DNA of 64,000 nucleotides from Bacilli bacterium (GTDB lineage Bacteria; Bacillota_I; Bacilli_A; RF39; UBA660), in assembly GCA_900769635.1 (NCBI GenBank), contig CAAGHJ010000002.1, positions 1-64,000 of the forward strand, read 5' to 3'. Positions 7,963-17,274 of this stretch are shown here, piece by piece. The stretch's first letter is position 1, and every line of letters begins with the position of its first letter. Made by a program: the position numbers and the translations under genes. Under the pieces are notes generated by a model. The model saw only the letters and a list, made by a program, of their open reading frames with translations. It had not been told where the DNA came from and ran no database searches.

Positions 7963-8639
7963 AGTATAATTATGTTGTTATGATTCCTGCTAGAGGTGGT
8001 AGTAAATCAATCCCTTTAAAAAATATAAAAGAAATAGCGGGACAACCTTTAATTTACTGGTCATTAGATGCGGCAGTAAATAGTAAATATGTTGATAAAG
8101 TATTTGTATCAACAGATTCAGAAGAAATAAAAAAAGTTGTTTTACAGTATAATAAATTAAATAAAGAAAAAATTGAAGTAATTGATAGAAGTGAAGAATG
8201 TTCCACTGATACTGCAACTACAGAGTCAGTTATGCTTGATTTTTCAAAAAGAGTAGATTATACAAATTTAATTTTAATTCAATGCACTAATCCTATGATA
8301 ACAACGAAAGATATTGATGGGGCTATAGCAGTACATCCAAAATTTGATAGCGTTTTATCAACAGTAGTTCAAAAAAGATTTTATTGGAAGTTTAATAATG
8401 ATGGAAGTATTAGTGAAATTGAACACGATATAAAGAAAAGACCTAGAAGACAAGATTGGGATGGTGTTTTAGCAGAAAATGGGTCAATATATATTATTTC
8501 AAAAGAAAATTTACTTAAAGGTCAATGTAGACTTTATGGAAGAATTGGAACATATATAATGCCTGATAGTAGTTATTATGAAATTGATGAGGACATAGAT
8601 TGGATAATAATAGAAAAATTATTAAAAAATAAAAAATAA
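7956..8639 (+). CDS. CMP-nonulosonate synthetase (NeuA-like cytidylyltransferase)
   Basis: The 227-residue protein carries the acylneuraminate cytidylyltransferase signature: IPARGGSKSIPLKNI near residue 10 (nucleotide loop), PLIYWSLDAA, VFVSTDSEEI, LIQCTNPMI and a RRQDW-AENGSIYI region. The reaction activates a nonulosonic acid with CTP to CMP-sugar. Its first seven bases overlap the NeuB-like gene, with the stop codon inside ATGGTAA, implying coupling. Confidence 0.88.
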   Translation: MVKYNYVVMIPARGGSKSIPLKNIKEIAGQPLIYWSLDAAVNSKYVDKVFVSTDSEEIKKVVLQYNKLNKEKIEVIDRSEECSTDTATTESVMLDFSKRVDYTNLILIQCTNPMITTKDIDGAIAVHPKFDSVLSTVVQKRFYWKFNNDGSISEIEHDIKKRPRRQDWDGVLAENGSIYIISKENLLKGQCRLYGRIGTYIMPDSSYYEIDEDIDWIIIEKLLKNKK

Positions 8640-8667
8640 AAGTTTAAGAATATTGGAGGATTAAAAA

Positions 8668-9183
8668 ATGTTAAGCGTTGGAATAATTTGGAATTCTTCG
8701 CAAAAATATGCCAATGACATAATTAGTGATTTAAAGAAAAGTGTTGATGTTTTGGATTTTTTTGAAGTGGATTTTGGAGAAAAATATTATTCATTTGTAA
8801 AAAGTATTTATGAAAAAGAACAAATGGAAGATTGGAAAATTGCAAATAAAATACTACACATGCAATATACTGATGATAATAAGATAACTATAATATTCTT
8901 TGACTTTGATGAGAACGAAATAAGGTTTCATCCTAAAAAAAATAAAAATGTTTTTTCAAAGTTAGAGGATAGTAAAATGTATATTCGTGAAAAATATAAA
9001 AATCTTGTGAATAATTATACTTTTGATATAGTTTTTCACGCTACGGATAATTTAGAAGAATTGAAAAATTGTTTAGAAGTAATTAGAGAATATATAAATC
9101 AAATAAAATCAAATGAAGATAATACAATTATTCAAGGAAGAGTGTTAAAATACAAAAAAAGTTTAGGTGGAAAAAATGAATAG
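8668..9183 (+). CDS. Unknown protein of the sugar operon
   Basis: A 171-residue soluble protein with an alternating strand-helix pattern: SVGIIWNSS at the start, TIIFFDFDE near 75 and FDIVFHATDNLEEL near 121. I do not recognise the family. The SD TTGGAGG precedes ATG 8668. It overlaps the radical SAM gene by eight bases, suggesting the two products act together. Confidence 0.6.
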   Translation: MLSVGIIWNSSQKYANDIISDLKKSVDVLDFFEVDFGEKYYSFVKSIYEKEQMEDWKIANKILHMQYTDDNKITIIFFDFDENEIRFHPKKNKNVFSKLEDSKMYIREKYKNLVNNYTFDIVFHATDNLEELKNCLEVIREYINQIKSNEDNTIIQGRVLKYKKSLGGKNE

Positions 9184-10201
9184 TTTGAATGATAGATTAT
9201 TAGAAATCTCAAAATTAGAAAAATATGAATTATACCCGCCGTTCCCTAAAAAAAATCTTCTTATTGAAGTAACTAATAAGTGTAATAGTAATTGTATTTT
9301 TTGCGCTAATAGTAAAATGAAAAGAAAGCGAAAATATATAGATCCTGCATTATTAGAAAAAATTTTAAAAGAAGCATTTGAACTTGGTATGATTGAAGTA
9401 GGTTTTTATACTACGGGGGAGTCTTTGTTAGATAATAATTTATCAAAATATATAAAACTTGCTAAAAATATTGGATATAAATATATTTATATAACAACTA
9501 ATGCTATCTTATTAAATAATAGAAAAATTAAAGAGTTAGTAGATGCGGGTATAGATAGTATAAAATTATCTATTAATGCAATAAATAAAAAAGATTATGA
9601 ATTTATTCATGGAGTTAATTATTTTGATACAGTTATATCCAACTTAAAATCTTTATATAATTATAGAAAAAACGAAAAATTACAATTCAAAATATATGTT
9701 TCATATATCGCAACTAGATATACAGATTATTCGGTTGCAAAAATAAAAGTATTTTTTGCTGATTATTGTGATGAAGTGGCTGTTGTTAATGTACGAAACC
9801 AGAGTGGTTTAATGCCTGAAATTAATAAATATTTATCTTGTGAGAAACAAAAAAACAAAATAAAAGCCGAAAGAATCTTGCCTTGTCATTATGTTTTTAA
9901 TACTGTTAATGTTAGTTGTGAAGGTTATTTGACAGCATGTTGTACAGATTTTGAAAATTATCTAGTATATGCTGATTTGAACAAGGAAACATTGAAAGAT
10001 AGTTGGCATAATGAAGTTATTACAGAATTAAGAAGACAACATTTAAATAAAAAATTAGAAGAAAATTTATGTAATAATTGTATTTATTCTAGTGAAAGTT
10101 TGCCAATACCTTTAAATGAAAGTTTGTGTACTGGTATGACGAAAGAAGTTTTTGATAGCAAAAAAACATTGAATAGAATAGAAAAATATACTAATTTATG
10201 A
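9176..10201 (+). CDS. Radical SAM / SPASM-type enzyme
   Basis: The 341-residue protein has the 4Fe-4S motif CNSNCIFC (CxxxCxxC) near residues 35-42, a glycine-containing YTTGES strand, and a C-terminal cysteine set (PCHY, CEGYLTACC, LCNNC) like a SPASM auxiliary-cluster region. Such enzymes modify peptides or sugars by radical chemistry. In this operon a sugar or glycoconjugate substrate is likely. Start at 9176 (AGGTGG seven bases upstream) is chosen over the in-frame upstream codon inside the RBS. The final stop is TGA, which confirms standard code use. Confidence 0.82.
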   Translation: MNSLNDRLLEISKLEKYELYPPFPKKNLLIEVTNKCNSNCIFCANSKMKRKRKYIDPALLEKILKEAFELGMIEVGFYTTGESLLDNNLSKYIKLAKNIGYKYIYITTNAILLNNRKIKELVDAGIDSIKLSINAINKKDYEFIHGVNYFDTVISNLKSLYNYRKNEKLQFKIYVSYIATRYTDYSVAKIKVFFADYCDEVAVVNVRNQSGLMPEINKYLSCEKQKNKIKAERILPCHYVFNTVNVSCEGYLTACCTDFENYLVYADLNKETLKDSWHNEVITELRRQHLNKKLEENLCNNCIYSSESLPIPLNESLCTGMTKEVFDSKKTLNRIEKYTNL

Positions 10202-10230
10202 TATAATAAAAAAAGAAAGTAGGAGATAAA

Positions 10231-10776
10231 ATGGAATTAGTTGATGTTTATAATGAAAGACATGAAAAATTAAATTATTCTAAAGGAAGAAAAGAGTTAA
10301 ATGATGGAGAATATAGATTATCTTGTTTTATTTGGGTAATAAATGATAAAAATGAAATATTACTTCAACAAAGATTGGCAACTGCTAAAAAAATGCCAAA
10401 TATGTGGGGTACAACAGCAGGAGGAGCCCAAAAAGGAGATTCTAGTTTAACTGGTGCAATGAGAGAATTAAAAGAAGAATTGGGAATAGATGCTAGAAAA
10501 GAGGAAATGGTATTTATAGGATCATATAAAAGAATAAATGATTTTGTAGAAGTTTGGTTATGTAAAAAAAATATTGAAGTTAATGCATTAATTTTGGAAC
10601 CAAGTGAAGTACAAGATGCAAGATGGTTTTCTATAGATGAATTCAAAAGAATGATAGTAGACGGAAAGGGTATAGATTCAGGTTTCAAAATATTTGAAAT
10701 GTATTATGATAATTTTTACAATAAACATTATGAATTGGTTGACGGAAAACCTGTTTTAGTAAATAATGAAAAATAA
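10231..10776 (+). CDS. Nudix hydrolase (YfcD/IPP-isomerase-like)
   Basis: The 181-residue protein begins like the YfcD group (ELVDVYNERHEKL). It has WGTTAGGAQKGD and then the Nudix box core REL-KEELGI near residue 81. The usual Glu after G-x5 is Asp here. Neighbouring acidic residues are kept. The substrate is probably a nucleoside-diphosphate or nucleotide sugar given the operon, though YfcD-like substrates are poorly known. It overlaps the next gene by 11 bases. Confidence 0.8.
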   Translation: MELVDVYNERHEKLNYSKGRKELNDGEYRLSCFIWVINDKNEILLQQRLATAKKMPNMWGTTAGGAQKGDSSLTGAMRELKEELGIDARKEEMVFIGSYKRINDFVEVWLCKKNIEVNALILEPSEVQDARWFSIDEFKRMIVDGKGIDSGFKIFEMYYDNFYNKHYELVDGKPVLVNNEK

Positions 10777-12229
10777 TTTTTTTGATAAATTTACGAAATA
10801 TGAATTAGATAACCATCTTTTTGATATTAAATTTAAAGATATTAATATATGGGAAATTATGAGAACGTATATTTATATTGAAATAGAGCAAATAATGAAT
10901 AGTTTGCAACCTTTATTTCCAACAAGCACAGAGAAGAAACGAAAACAATTTTCAATTAAAATTTTAATAAATAGTTTGAAGATATTTTTTGTGAAAAATA
11001 AAGATTTAATATTTTTAAATAATCCTAGAAGAGTTAAACAAAAAAATGGTAAATATTATTGTAAATATACTGATCCTTTTATTGAAATAGTAAAAGGAAG
11101 GTATAGCTATATTACTTTAGAAGATCCATATTGGTCTTTATCGCCATCTAATACTTCGTCTCATTTTTTACCTGTTGAAACACAAAGTATTTGTTTTTTA
11201 GATGCAATGGAATACATGTTTAGATTCAAAAAATATTTTTTTAAAAAATATAATAAAAAGGAATATAAAAAATTGCAAAATATATTAACTCAAATAAGAG
11301 TAAAAATTGAAAATGAATTTCAATGCGACTTATCTAATATATTTAGTGTTGCCGAAGATAAAGTATTATATATGGTTTTATTAAAAACAAATTATGAGAA
11401 AATAATTAATAGATTAAAACCTAAAGCAATTTTGGAATTTTATGATGCTTTTCCATCTAAAATATTAATAAATAAAATTGCAAAAGATAATAATATTCCA
11501 ATAATAGAAATTCAACATGGTGTTGTTACTCGTTATAATCCAATATTTTTAAAATATAAAGATGTAAACAGAAAATATTATTGTACACCTGATTATGTTT
11601 TTTCATATGGAAAAAAATTATTAAATTGTAAAAATATGCCTATTGCAAAAAATAGTATTTATTATATAGGGAATGTATATTTAAATTCAAAAAAGAAAGA
11701 ATATGAAAAATTATTTTTAAAAAGTAATAAAAAAAATATTTTATTTATTTCACAATCTAATTTAGGAAAATATATAAGTGAATTTGCATCAGAGTTAGCA
11801 AATTTATTGAGTGATAGTCCAGAATATCATATTATATATAAAATGCATCCATATGAAATTGGTGCAACATACGATTGTCTAAATAAAACTAATATAACTA
11901 TAATTAATGATAGAGAAAATGATTTGTACTATTATCAATCAATATCTATAGCACAGGTTGGTATTTATAGTACTGGAATTTATGAAGGGTTGATATTTGA
12001 TTTACCGACATATATCATTAATAATGATTATGGAACTAGTGAGATTAAAGAAATACTAGGTAACGAAAAAGGAATTTATTATATTAATGATGCAAAAGAT
12101 GTAGTTGATTTATTGCCAAAAAATAAAAAAATAAATATTTCAAATAAATATTGGCAGAACATTAAAAATGATAAAATTGTAGAATTGTTATCATCTATAG
12201 TTGATACTAGAAAACAATGTAAAAAATAA
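10766..12229 (+). CDS. GT-B-like glycosyltransferase of capsule / polysialyl type
   Basis: The 487-residue protein has no signal peptide. The C-terminal half has capsule-synthesis transferase hallmarks: IPIIEIQHGVV near residue 247 (HG motif), YYIGN, and IIYKMHPYE near 367 (the KxHP motif of polysialyltransferases, Kdo transferases and Wzy-independent capsule enzymes). STGIYEGLIFDLP (about 405) is the acceptor or nucleotide loop. The N-terminal ~200 residues are basic and aromatic. It most likely transfers the CMP-activated nonulosonate made by the upstream genes. It is the last gene of the operon; no clear hairpin terminator follows. Confidence 0.68.
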   Translation: MKNNFFDKFTKYELDNHLFDIKFKDINIWEIMRTYIYIEIEQIMNSLQPLFPTSTEKKRKQFSIKILINSLKIFFVKNKDLIFLNNPRRVKQKNGKYYCKYTDPFIEIVKGRYSYITLEDPYWSLSPSNTSSHFLPVETQSICFLDAMEYMFRFKKYFFKKYNKKEYKKLQNILTQIRVKIENEFQCDLSNIFSVAEDKVLYMVLLKTNYEKIINRLKPKAILEFYDAFPSKILINKIAKDNNIPIIEIQHGVVTRYNPIFLKYKDVNRKYYCTPDYVFSYGKKLLNCKNMPIAKNSIYYIGNVYLNSKKKEYEKLFLKSNKKNILFISQSNLGKYISEFASELANLLSDSPEYHIIYKMHPYEIGATYDCLNKTNITIINDRENDLYYYQSISIAQVGIYSTGIYEGLIFDLPTYIINNDYGTSEIKEILGNEKGIYYINDAKDVVDLLPKNKKINISNKYWQNIKNDKIVELLSSIVDTRKQCKK

Positions 12230-12329
12230 AAATAACTAATATTTTATATATATTTAATAAATAGTAATTTTTTAAAGTTAAATAGTTGGATGGCAATTTT
12301 TATAATTCAATATTTTCAATATTTTCAAG

Positions 12330-12399
12330 TTGACAAAACGATTGAATTATGGTACAATATGTTGCACATTTAGTTCATAAATAAATTTTTATTTATGAA
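12330..12399 (+). promoter_or_regulatory. Promoter and 5' hairpin of the helD-like gene
   Basis: TTGACA (12330-12335), a 17-base spacer and TACAAT (12353-12358). The transcript then has a stem-loop (12374-12399; TTCATAAATA pairing with TATTTATGAA) with no T-run, and about 110 more untranslated bases before ATG 12510. A leader this long suggests post-initiation control. Confidence 0.65.
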
Positions 12400-12509
12400 G
12401 ACAGTAAAGATTTATATTCTATTATAATTTATGAATTTTATAAAAATTATTTTTAAGTCAAGTATGCATTAATAATTATATTAATAACTTCAAATAAGGG
12501 GGGATTTTT

Positions 12510-14711
12510 ATGGAAAAATTAGAATTTGAAAAAGAAAAAGTAAAATTAGAACAAACTATAAATATTATAAAAGAAATTTTACAAGATGAAAAACTAGATT
12601 TAAAAAATTTATATAATAATTTCATTGGTGATAGGGAAGAATTATGGAGAATTGCAGATAGAAAAAAATTACATATAAGCAATTTAGAAGTATCTCAAAA
12701 TAATCCCTATTTTGCTAGAATAGATTTTACATCAGATGATGATGGTAAAATTAGTACAATTTACATTGGCAAAAATGGAGTAATGAAAGATACAAATATT
12801 ATCGTTACCGATTGGAGAGCTCCTATAAGTTCACTTTATTATGATGCAGAAGTTGGTAGATGCGGTTATCAAGCACCTAGCGGTAGAATAGATGGAGAAA
12901 TGTCTTTAAAAAGACAATATGAAATAGAAAATGGGATTTTGCAAGAATACTTTGATGTTAATCTGGTTTCTAATGATGGATTATTACAAAAATATTTAAA
13001 TGATAATAATGATGCAAGACTTAAAACTATAGTTTCTACTATTCAAAAAGAGCAAAATGATGTTATAAGGAAAAAAATGTCAGATAATATTATAGTTCAA
13101 GGTGTTGCGGGATCTGGCAAAACAACCGTAGCATTGCATAGAATTGCTTATTTAGTGTATAACTATATTAATAGCATTAAACAAAATCAATATTTAGTAA
13201 TTGGACCAAACCCTGTATTCTTAAAATATATCAAATCGGTATTGCCAGAGTTAGATGTTGATGGTGTTGAGCAATGCACTTATGAAATGTATGCAAAGAA
13301 ATATATTGATGAGGAAATCAATATTAACTCTTCAAGTGAAAAAGTGGTTGCTAATATTTCTGGTAAAAATAAAAATGATATAGATAAATTTAAGTGTTCA
13401 ATGAAATATAAAGATATGTTAGAGAAATTTTTAATTGCGTATTTTTATAGTATTACTTCAAAACCATTGATGTTAGGCGATTTTCAAGTTCTATCTAGTG
13501 AAGAAATTGCAGAAGTATTTAAATCTACTGAAAATGGGTATTCAAATAATTTATATAACAGAATTGAAATAACAATAGATAGATTATGCAAATTGATTGA
13601 GAACAGACAAAGTAATGTAATGAGTCAATATAATGATTATTCATTTCAACTTTTTAAAACTGCCAAAACTGAAGATGAAAAAACAAAAATGAGAAATATG
13701 TTTTCGAAAGAAAGAATGGAAATATCTAAAAATTGTCGAAGTTCTTTAAGAAAATATTTTAATAAATACAAAGTTAATGTAACAAAATTATATAAATTAT
13801 TTTTAAGCACTATTAATGATTTTGATATATATCAATATCCATATTTGAGTGAATTAAAAAAAGAAACAATGAAAAATATAAAAGCGAATTCATATGATTT
13901 TGAAGATTTAGCATCTTTAATTTATATAAAAAGATTGATTTCTCCTGATAAATATTATGAAAAAATAAAGCATGTTGTAATAGATGAAGCACAAGATTTA
14001 GGTGAATTTAATTTTTATTCTTTAAAAGCAACATTACCATCTGCAACATTTAGTATTTTCGGAGATTTAGCACAATCTATCTATGATTATAGGGGAATTA
14101 ATAATTGGACTGAAGTTAATAATTCAATGTTTAAAAATAATGGTAATATTATTAATTTTAATAAAAGTTATAGAACAACTGCTGAAATAATGGATGTGGC
14201 AGATGATGTAGCTGAGAGTATTGGATTAGGAAGATCCGATTTAGTGGTTAGACATGGTGAAGAAGTCAATGTTATGAAAGTTGAAGAAGAAAATAACATT
14301 CCACAATATATTAAGGAAAAATTAATTGAATATAAAGAAAAAGGATATAAAACAATAGCGATAATAAGTAAAACGGATCTGCTTTCTAATTATATAAATG
14401 ATGATTTATCTGCATTAGGAATTCATATTCCTAATGTTACTGAAATGGATGATTTAAGTGATGAAAGATTTAGAATTTGCACTATTTCAAATCAACTAGC
14501 AAAAGGTCTAGAATTTGATGCTGTAATAATTAATAATGCTAATGAAAAAATTTATTCATCTTCAAATTCATTAGATATGAAATTGTTATATGTTGCAATA
14601 ACAAGGGCACTTCATGAATTAGATATTGTTTATACAGGCGAAGTTTCTAAACCTTTAGAAAATCATCTAAAAAAAAACAAAGATAAAATGGTTTTAAGTT
14701 TAAAAAAATAA
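12510..14711 (+). CDS. HelD-type UvrD/Rep-family helicase-like ATPase
   Basis: The 733-residue protein matches HelD: an N-terminal coiled coil (about 1-60) with a positively charged arm, the family block DWRAPISSLYYDAEVG near residue 101, then GYQAPSGRI-GE, LKRQYEIENG, Walker A GVAGSGKTT at 198-206, Walker B VIDEAQDLGEF near 490, and C-terminal motif VAITRALHEL. HelD binds RNA polymerase and removes it from nucleic acid; some relatives protect against rifamycins. Here it is element cargo with its own promoter and the RBS AAGGGGGG. Codon use is strongly A/T-ending, like the adjacent sugar operon. Confidence 0.88.
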   Translation: MEKLEFEKEKVKLEQTINIIKEILQDEKLDLKNLYNNFIGDREELWRIADRKKLHISNLEVSQNNPYFARIDFTSDDDGKISTIYIGKNGVMKDTNIIVTDWRAPISSLYYDAEVGRCGYQAPSGRIDGEMSLKRQYEIENGILQEYFDVNLVSNDGLLQKYLNDNNDARLKTIVSTIQKEQNDVIRKKMSDNIIVQGVAGSGKTTVALHRIAYLVYNYINSIKQNQYLVIGPNPVFLKYIKSVLPELDVDGVEQCTYEMYAKKYIDEEININSSSEKVVANISGKNKNDIDKFKCSMKYKDMLEKFLIAYFYSITSKPLMLGDFQVLSSEEIAEVFKSTENGYSNNLYNRIEITIDRLCKLIENRQSNVMSQYNDYSFQLFKTAKTEDEKTKMRNMFSKERMEISKNCRSSLRKYFNKYKVNVTKLYKLFLSTINDFDIYQYPYLSELKKETMKNIKANSYDFEDLASLIYIKRLISPDKYYEKIKHVVIDEAQDLGEFNFYSLKATLPSATFSIFGDLAQSIYDYRGINNWTEVNNSMFKNNGNIINFNKSYRTTAEIMDVADDVAESIGLGRSDLVVRHGEEVNVMKVEEENNIPQYIKEKLIEYKEKGYKTIAIISKTDLLSNYINDDLSALGIHIPNVTEMDDLSDERFRICTISNQLAKGLEFDAVIINNANEKIYSSSNSLDMKLLYVAITRALHELDIVYTGEVSKPLENHLKKNKDKMVLSLKK

Positions 14712-14726
14712 ATTACTTTACTATAA

Positions 14727-14766
14727 AAAATAGGACTTTAAGTTTTTAAAATCCTATTTTTTTAAT
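14727..14766. terminator. Bidirectional terminator between helD-like gene and regulators
   Basis: AAAATAGGA (14727-14735) pairs with TCCTATTTT (14752-14760), with T-runs on both strands. It overlaps the stop of the minus-strand regulator. Confidence 0.75.
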
Positions 14767-15179
14767 ATATAATTAATGGAAAAATTAAATTTTTTAGCAA
14801 TCTTATATATGTATTGTGTTTGAATTAATATTTTACCTGTTTCATAAGATGAATAAGTTGATTTAGCAATTTTTAAAAATTTACATATATCATTTTGAGT
14901 TAGGTTAAATTTTTTTCTAATTTTTTTTAAATTTTTACCAATTGTAACTAGATCTATTTTTAATTGAGTAGTAAAATTATTATTTTTACTTGTTCCTAAA
15001 ATATAATCAATACTATATTTAAAGTAATTTGAAAAATCAAGTAATTTAGCTAATGGGATTGTATTTTTGCCAGTTTCCCAACCTGTGTATGTTGTTCTGT
15101 CTACATTTAGTATACTTGCTATTTCTTTTTGAGTTAAGTTAAATTCTTTTCTAATTTTTTTAATATTACTAAATTTCAT
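14754..15179 (-). CDS. Double-HTH (XRE/Cro-CI) regulator
   Basis: The 141-residue protein consists of two XRE-type helix-turn-helix domains in tandem: residues ~5-60 (IRKEFNLTQKEIASILNVDRTTYTGWE) and ~80-135 (IRKKFNLTQNDICKFLKIAKSTYSSYE). Each ends in an IDYIL or INYIL segment. Start at 15179 follows AAAGGAAAA; an upstream ATG would extend into the previous gene. It lies one base after the stop of a related frameshifted gene. It probably represses element promoters. Confidence 0.8.
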   Translation of the reverse strand: MKFSNIKKIRKEFNLTQKEIASILNVDRTTYTGWETGKNTIPLAKLLDFSNYFKYSIDYILGTSKNNNFTTQLKIDLVTIGKNLKKIRKKFNLTQNDICKFLKIAKSTYSSYETGKILIQTQYIYKIAKKFNFSINYILKK

Positions 15180-15180
15180 A

Positions 15181-15632
15181 TTATCTAATTTTCCTTTCAT
15201 CTGTTCTACCAAGAACATAATCAATAGAATAATTACTAAATTTGCATAATTCGATTAGAAAAGAACTTAATATTAAATATTTCATATTTTTATAGTTACT
15301 TATAGCAGAAGATGAAGTATTAAATTTATCAGCTAGCATTTGCATAGTGTATTTTAAAGATTTTCTTATTTCTTTTAATCTTTCGGATACTATATTAATG
15401 TCAAGTTCTTTATTAGTTTTAAAATTTTTTCTAGTATTTGTTAATCCCACAATATAATCAATATTAACCGCGTATAATTCTACTAATTGATATAGTCTTT
15501 TTGTTGGTATTGATAATTTATTATTTTCCCACTCTGAATATACTGATTCTACAACTCCTAATTTTTTAGCTTAGCTACATCTTTCTTTAATAAATCTTTT
15601 TCATCTCTTAATAATTCTAATCTTTGATTCAT
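15181..15632 (-). pseudogene. Second double-HTH regulator, frameshifted
   Basis: From ATG 15632 the frame reads 24 residues (MNQRLELL...DVAKLKN) and stops. A +2 shift resumes at KKLGVVESVYSEWENNKLSIPTK and runs to 15181, with a first HTH, NIDYIVG, a second HTH and YSIDYVLG. The shift coincides with a 5-base tandem duplication, TAGCT-TAGCT at 15567-15576. Removing one copy restores DVAKKLGVVES. The intact version would be ~148 residues, a paralogue of the next gene. Slippage at the repeat could restore it. Confidence 0.8.
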
Positions 15633-15690
15633 TTTGCACCATCCTTATATTAGAATTATCCAATTAAATTCGGCTATTTTTAAAAAAACT

Positions 15691-15720
15691 TTGGTACATT
15701 TGAGTAAAATGTGGTATAAC
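15691..15720 (+). promoter_or_regulatory. Operator-like palindrome and promoter
   Basis: ACATTT (15696-15701) and AAATGT (15707-15712) form an inverted repeat between the HTH regulator gene and the rightward remnant. TTGGTA with TATAAC about 18 bases downstream is a plausible rightward promoter overlapping it. It is a likely binding site for the double-HTH proteins. Confidence 0.45.
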
Positions 15721-15749
15721 TAAATTACAGTACAAAATTTTAATGATAA

Positions 15750-16829
15750 GGAGCTATTCATAATGCTAAAACTAATCCTCAAAAATTAAAATTGTTTGAA
15801 GATATGAGAAATGGAACAAAAAGAATTTTGATAGGATCTACTTCTAAAATGGGAGCAGGTATGAATGTTCAAGATAAGTTAATTGCTTTACACCATTTAG
15901 ATTATCCTTGGCGACCAAGTGATATAGAATAAAGAGAAGGTAGAATATTAAGACAGGGAAATCAAAATGAAGAAGTAGAAATATATAGATATGTAACTGA
16001 GGGTAGTTTTGATGCTTATTCATATCAATTAATTCAAACTAAATCAACTTTTATTAATCAAATAATGGCTAATTCAAATGGTGGTGGAAGAACTGCTGAA
16101 GATTTAGATAGAGATACACTTACTTATGCTGAAGTTAAAGCTTTAGCAAGTGTTAATCCTTTAATACTAGATAAATTTAAAGTAGAAAATGAATTAAAAC
16201 AATTATATTTATCAAAGAGTAGATATGATAAATCTCATATTGAATTAGAATCAAAATATAATAGAGAATTACCTAGACAGTTAAAGTATCAAGAATAATA
16301 CTTAAATGGATTAGAGCAGGATATACAAAATGTAGAAGATTTATCTGCTGATAATTTTAAGATAACTATACGAGATCAATATTTTACATCAAGAAAAGAT
16401 GATAGTACAAAATTTTATCAAACTTTATCGGTGTTAAAGACAGGAGCGGAGATCAAGATAGGAGAAATAAGTAGACTTGATATTATAGGAACAAGAGAAG
16501 AATTAAGATTTACTCCTGTCGTATATATAAAAGGTATTGGTAAATACAAAGTTGAAATTAATAATGTTGATGAAATAGGAAATATCTTAAAATTAGAAAA
16601 TATGCTTAAAAGTTTTGAAAATAAAATTTCTACTGTAAAAGAACAAATAGAATATACTAAAAAACAATTAGTAGATGTAAAAGAAGAATTAGATAAACCT
16701 TTTACAAGTGCTGATAGAATTAAAGAATTGCAAAAAGAAAAAGCACGAATTGATAGTGAACTTGATTTAGATAAACAAGAAAATACAAGAAGTGTTGAAG
16801 ATGACTTTACAGAAAAAATGGAAAGATAA
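15750..16829 (+). pseudogene. Remnant of SNF2-type helicase of conjugative elements
   Basis: One frame across 15750-16829 encodes the C-terminal helicase half of the very large SNF2/methylase proteins of Gram-positive conjugative elements: RILIGSTSKMGAGMNVQDKL, LHHLDYPWRPSDIE-REGRILRQGNQ, FDAYSYQLIQTK and a coiled-coil tail. The 5' part is missing. Two in-frame TAA stops break it, at 15930 (replacing the conserved Gln of DIEQREGR) and 16296. Both are explained by CAA to TAA changes. An AAGGAG site just upstream precedes an out-of-frame ATG. Confidence 0.85.
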
Positions 16830-17028
16830 AAGGTTTTAAGATTTTTTACAAAAAAACTCTTGCAAAATTCACTTTTTTTAAGTGATAAATAGGACGAAAG
16901 AAAAAAGCCGTTAAATATGTCTTATTTAATCGGTATTAAACTTGAGTATTGAGGCTGGACAGTTATAAGTGTAAAATAATAAAACCTCTTAAAACAGCTT
17001 TATTTCTGTCTTATGAAAGGAGTTGCTT

Positions 17029-17259
17029 ATGGAAGAAAAAATAGTACTAAATAACAGACTAAAAACTTGGTTATTTGATATTGTTGAAGATATGATTGAA
17101 AGTACGATAGAAGATAGTCCTAATAAAGTGGCAACAATTATTGCAGTAAATAATTTTGTTGAACAGTTAGATTTAGGTTCACAAGAATTAGAGATGACTG
17201 AAATAATTGGGGAAAAGATAACAAATAAAATATTTTATGAGATTAAAAGTAATATTTAA
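17029..17259 (+). CDS. Small unknown element protein
   Basis: A 76-residue acidic helical protein (MEEKIVLNNRLKTWLFDIVEDM...). AAAGGAG lies six bases before ATG 17029; the TTG at 17023 is too close to that site. I recognise no family. It is followed after 15 bases by another unknown gene. Confidence 0.55.
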   Translation: MEEKIVLNNRLKTWLFDIVEDMIESTIEDSPNKVATIIAVNNFVEQLDLGSQELEMTEIIGEKITNKIFYEIKSNI

Positions 17260-17274
17260 GGGAGGAATGATATT

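Noticed and set aside
15930..16298. In-frame TAA codons at Gln positions as possible stop-codon reassignment
   Set aside because: TAA ends nearly every intact gene in the window at the expected length; the two cases are confined to a truncated remnant, so decay explains them.
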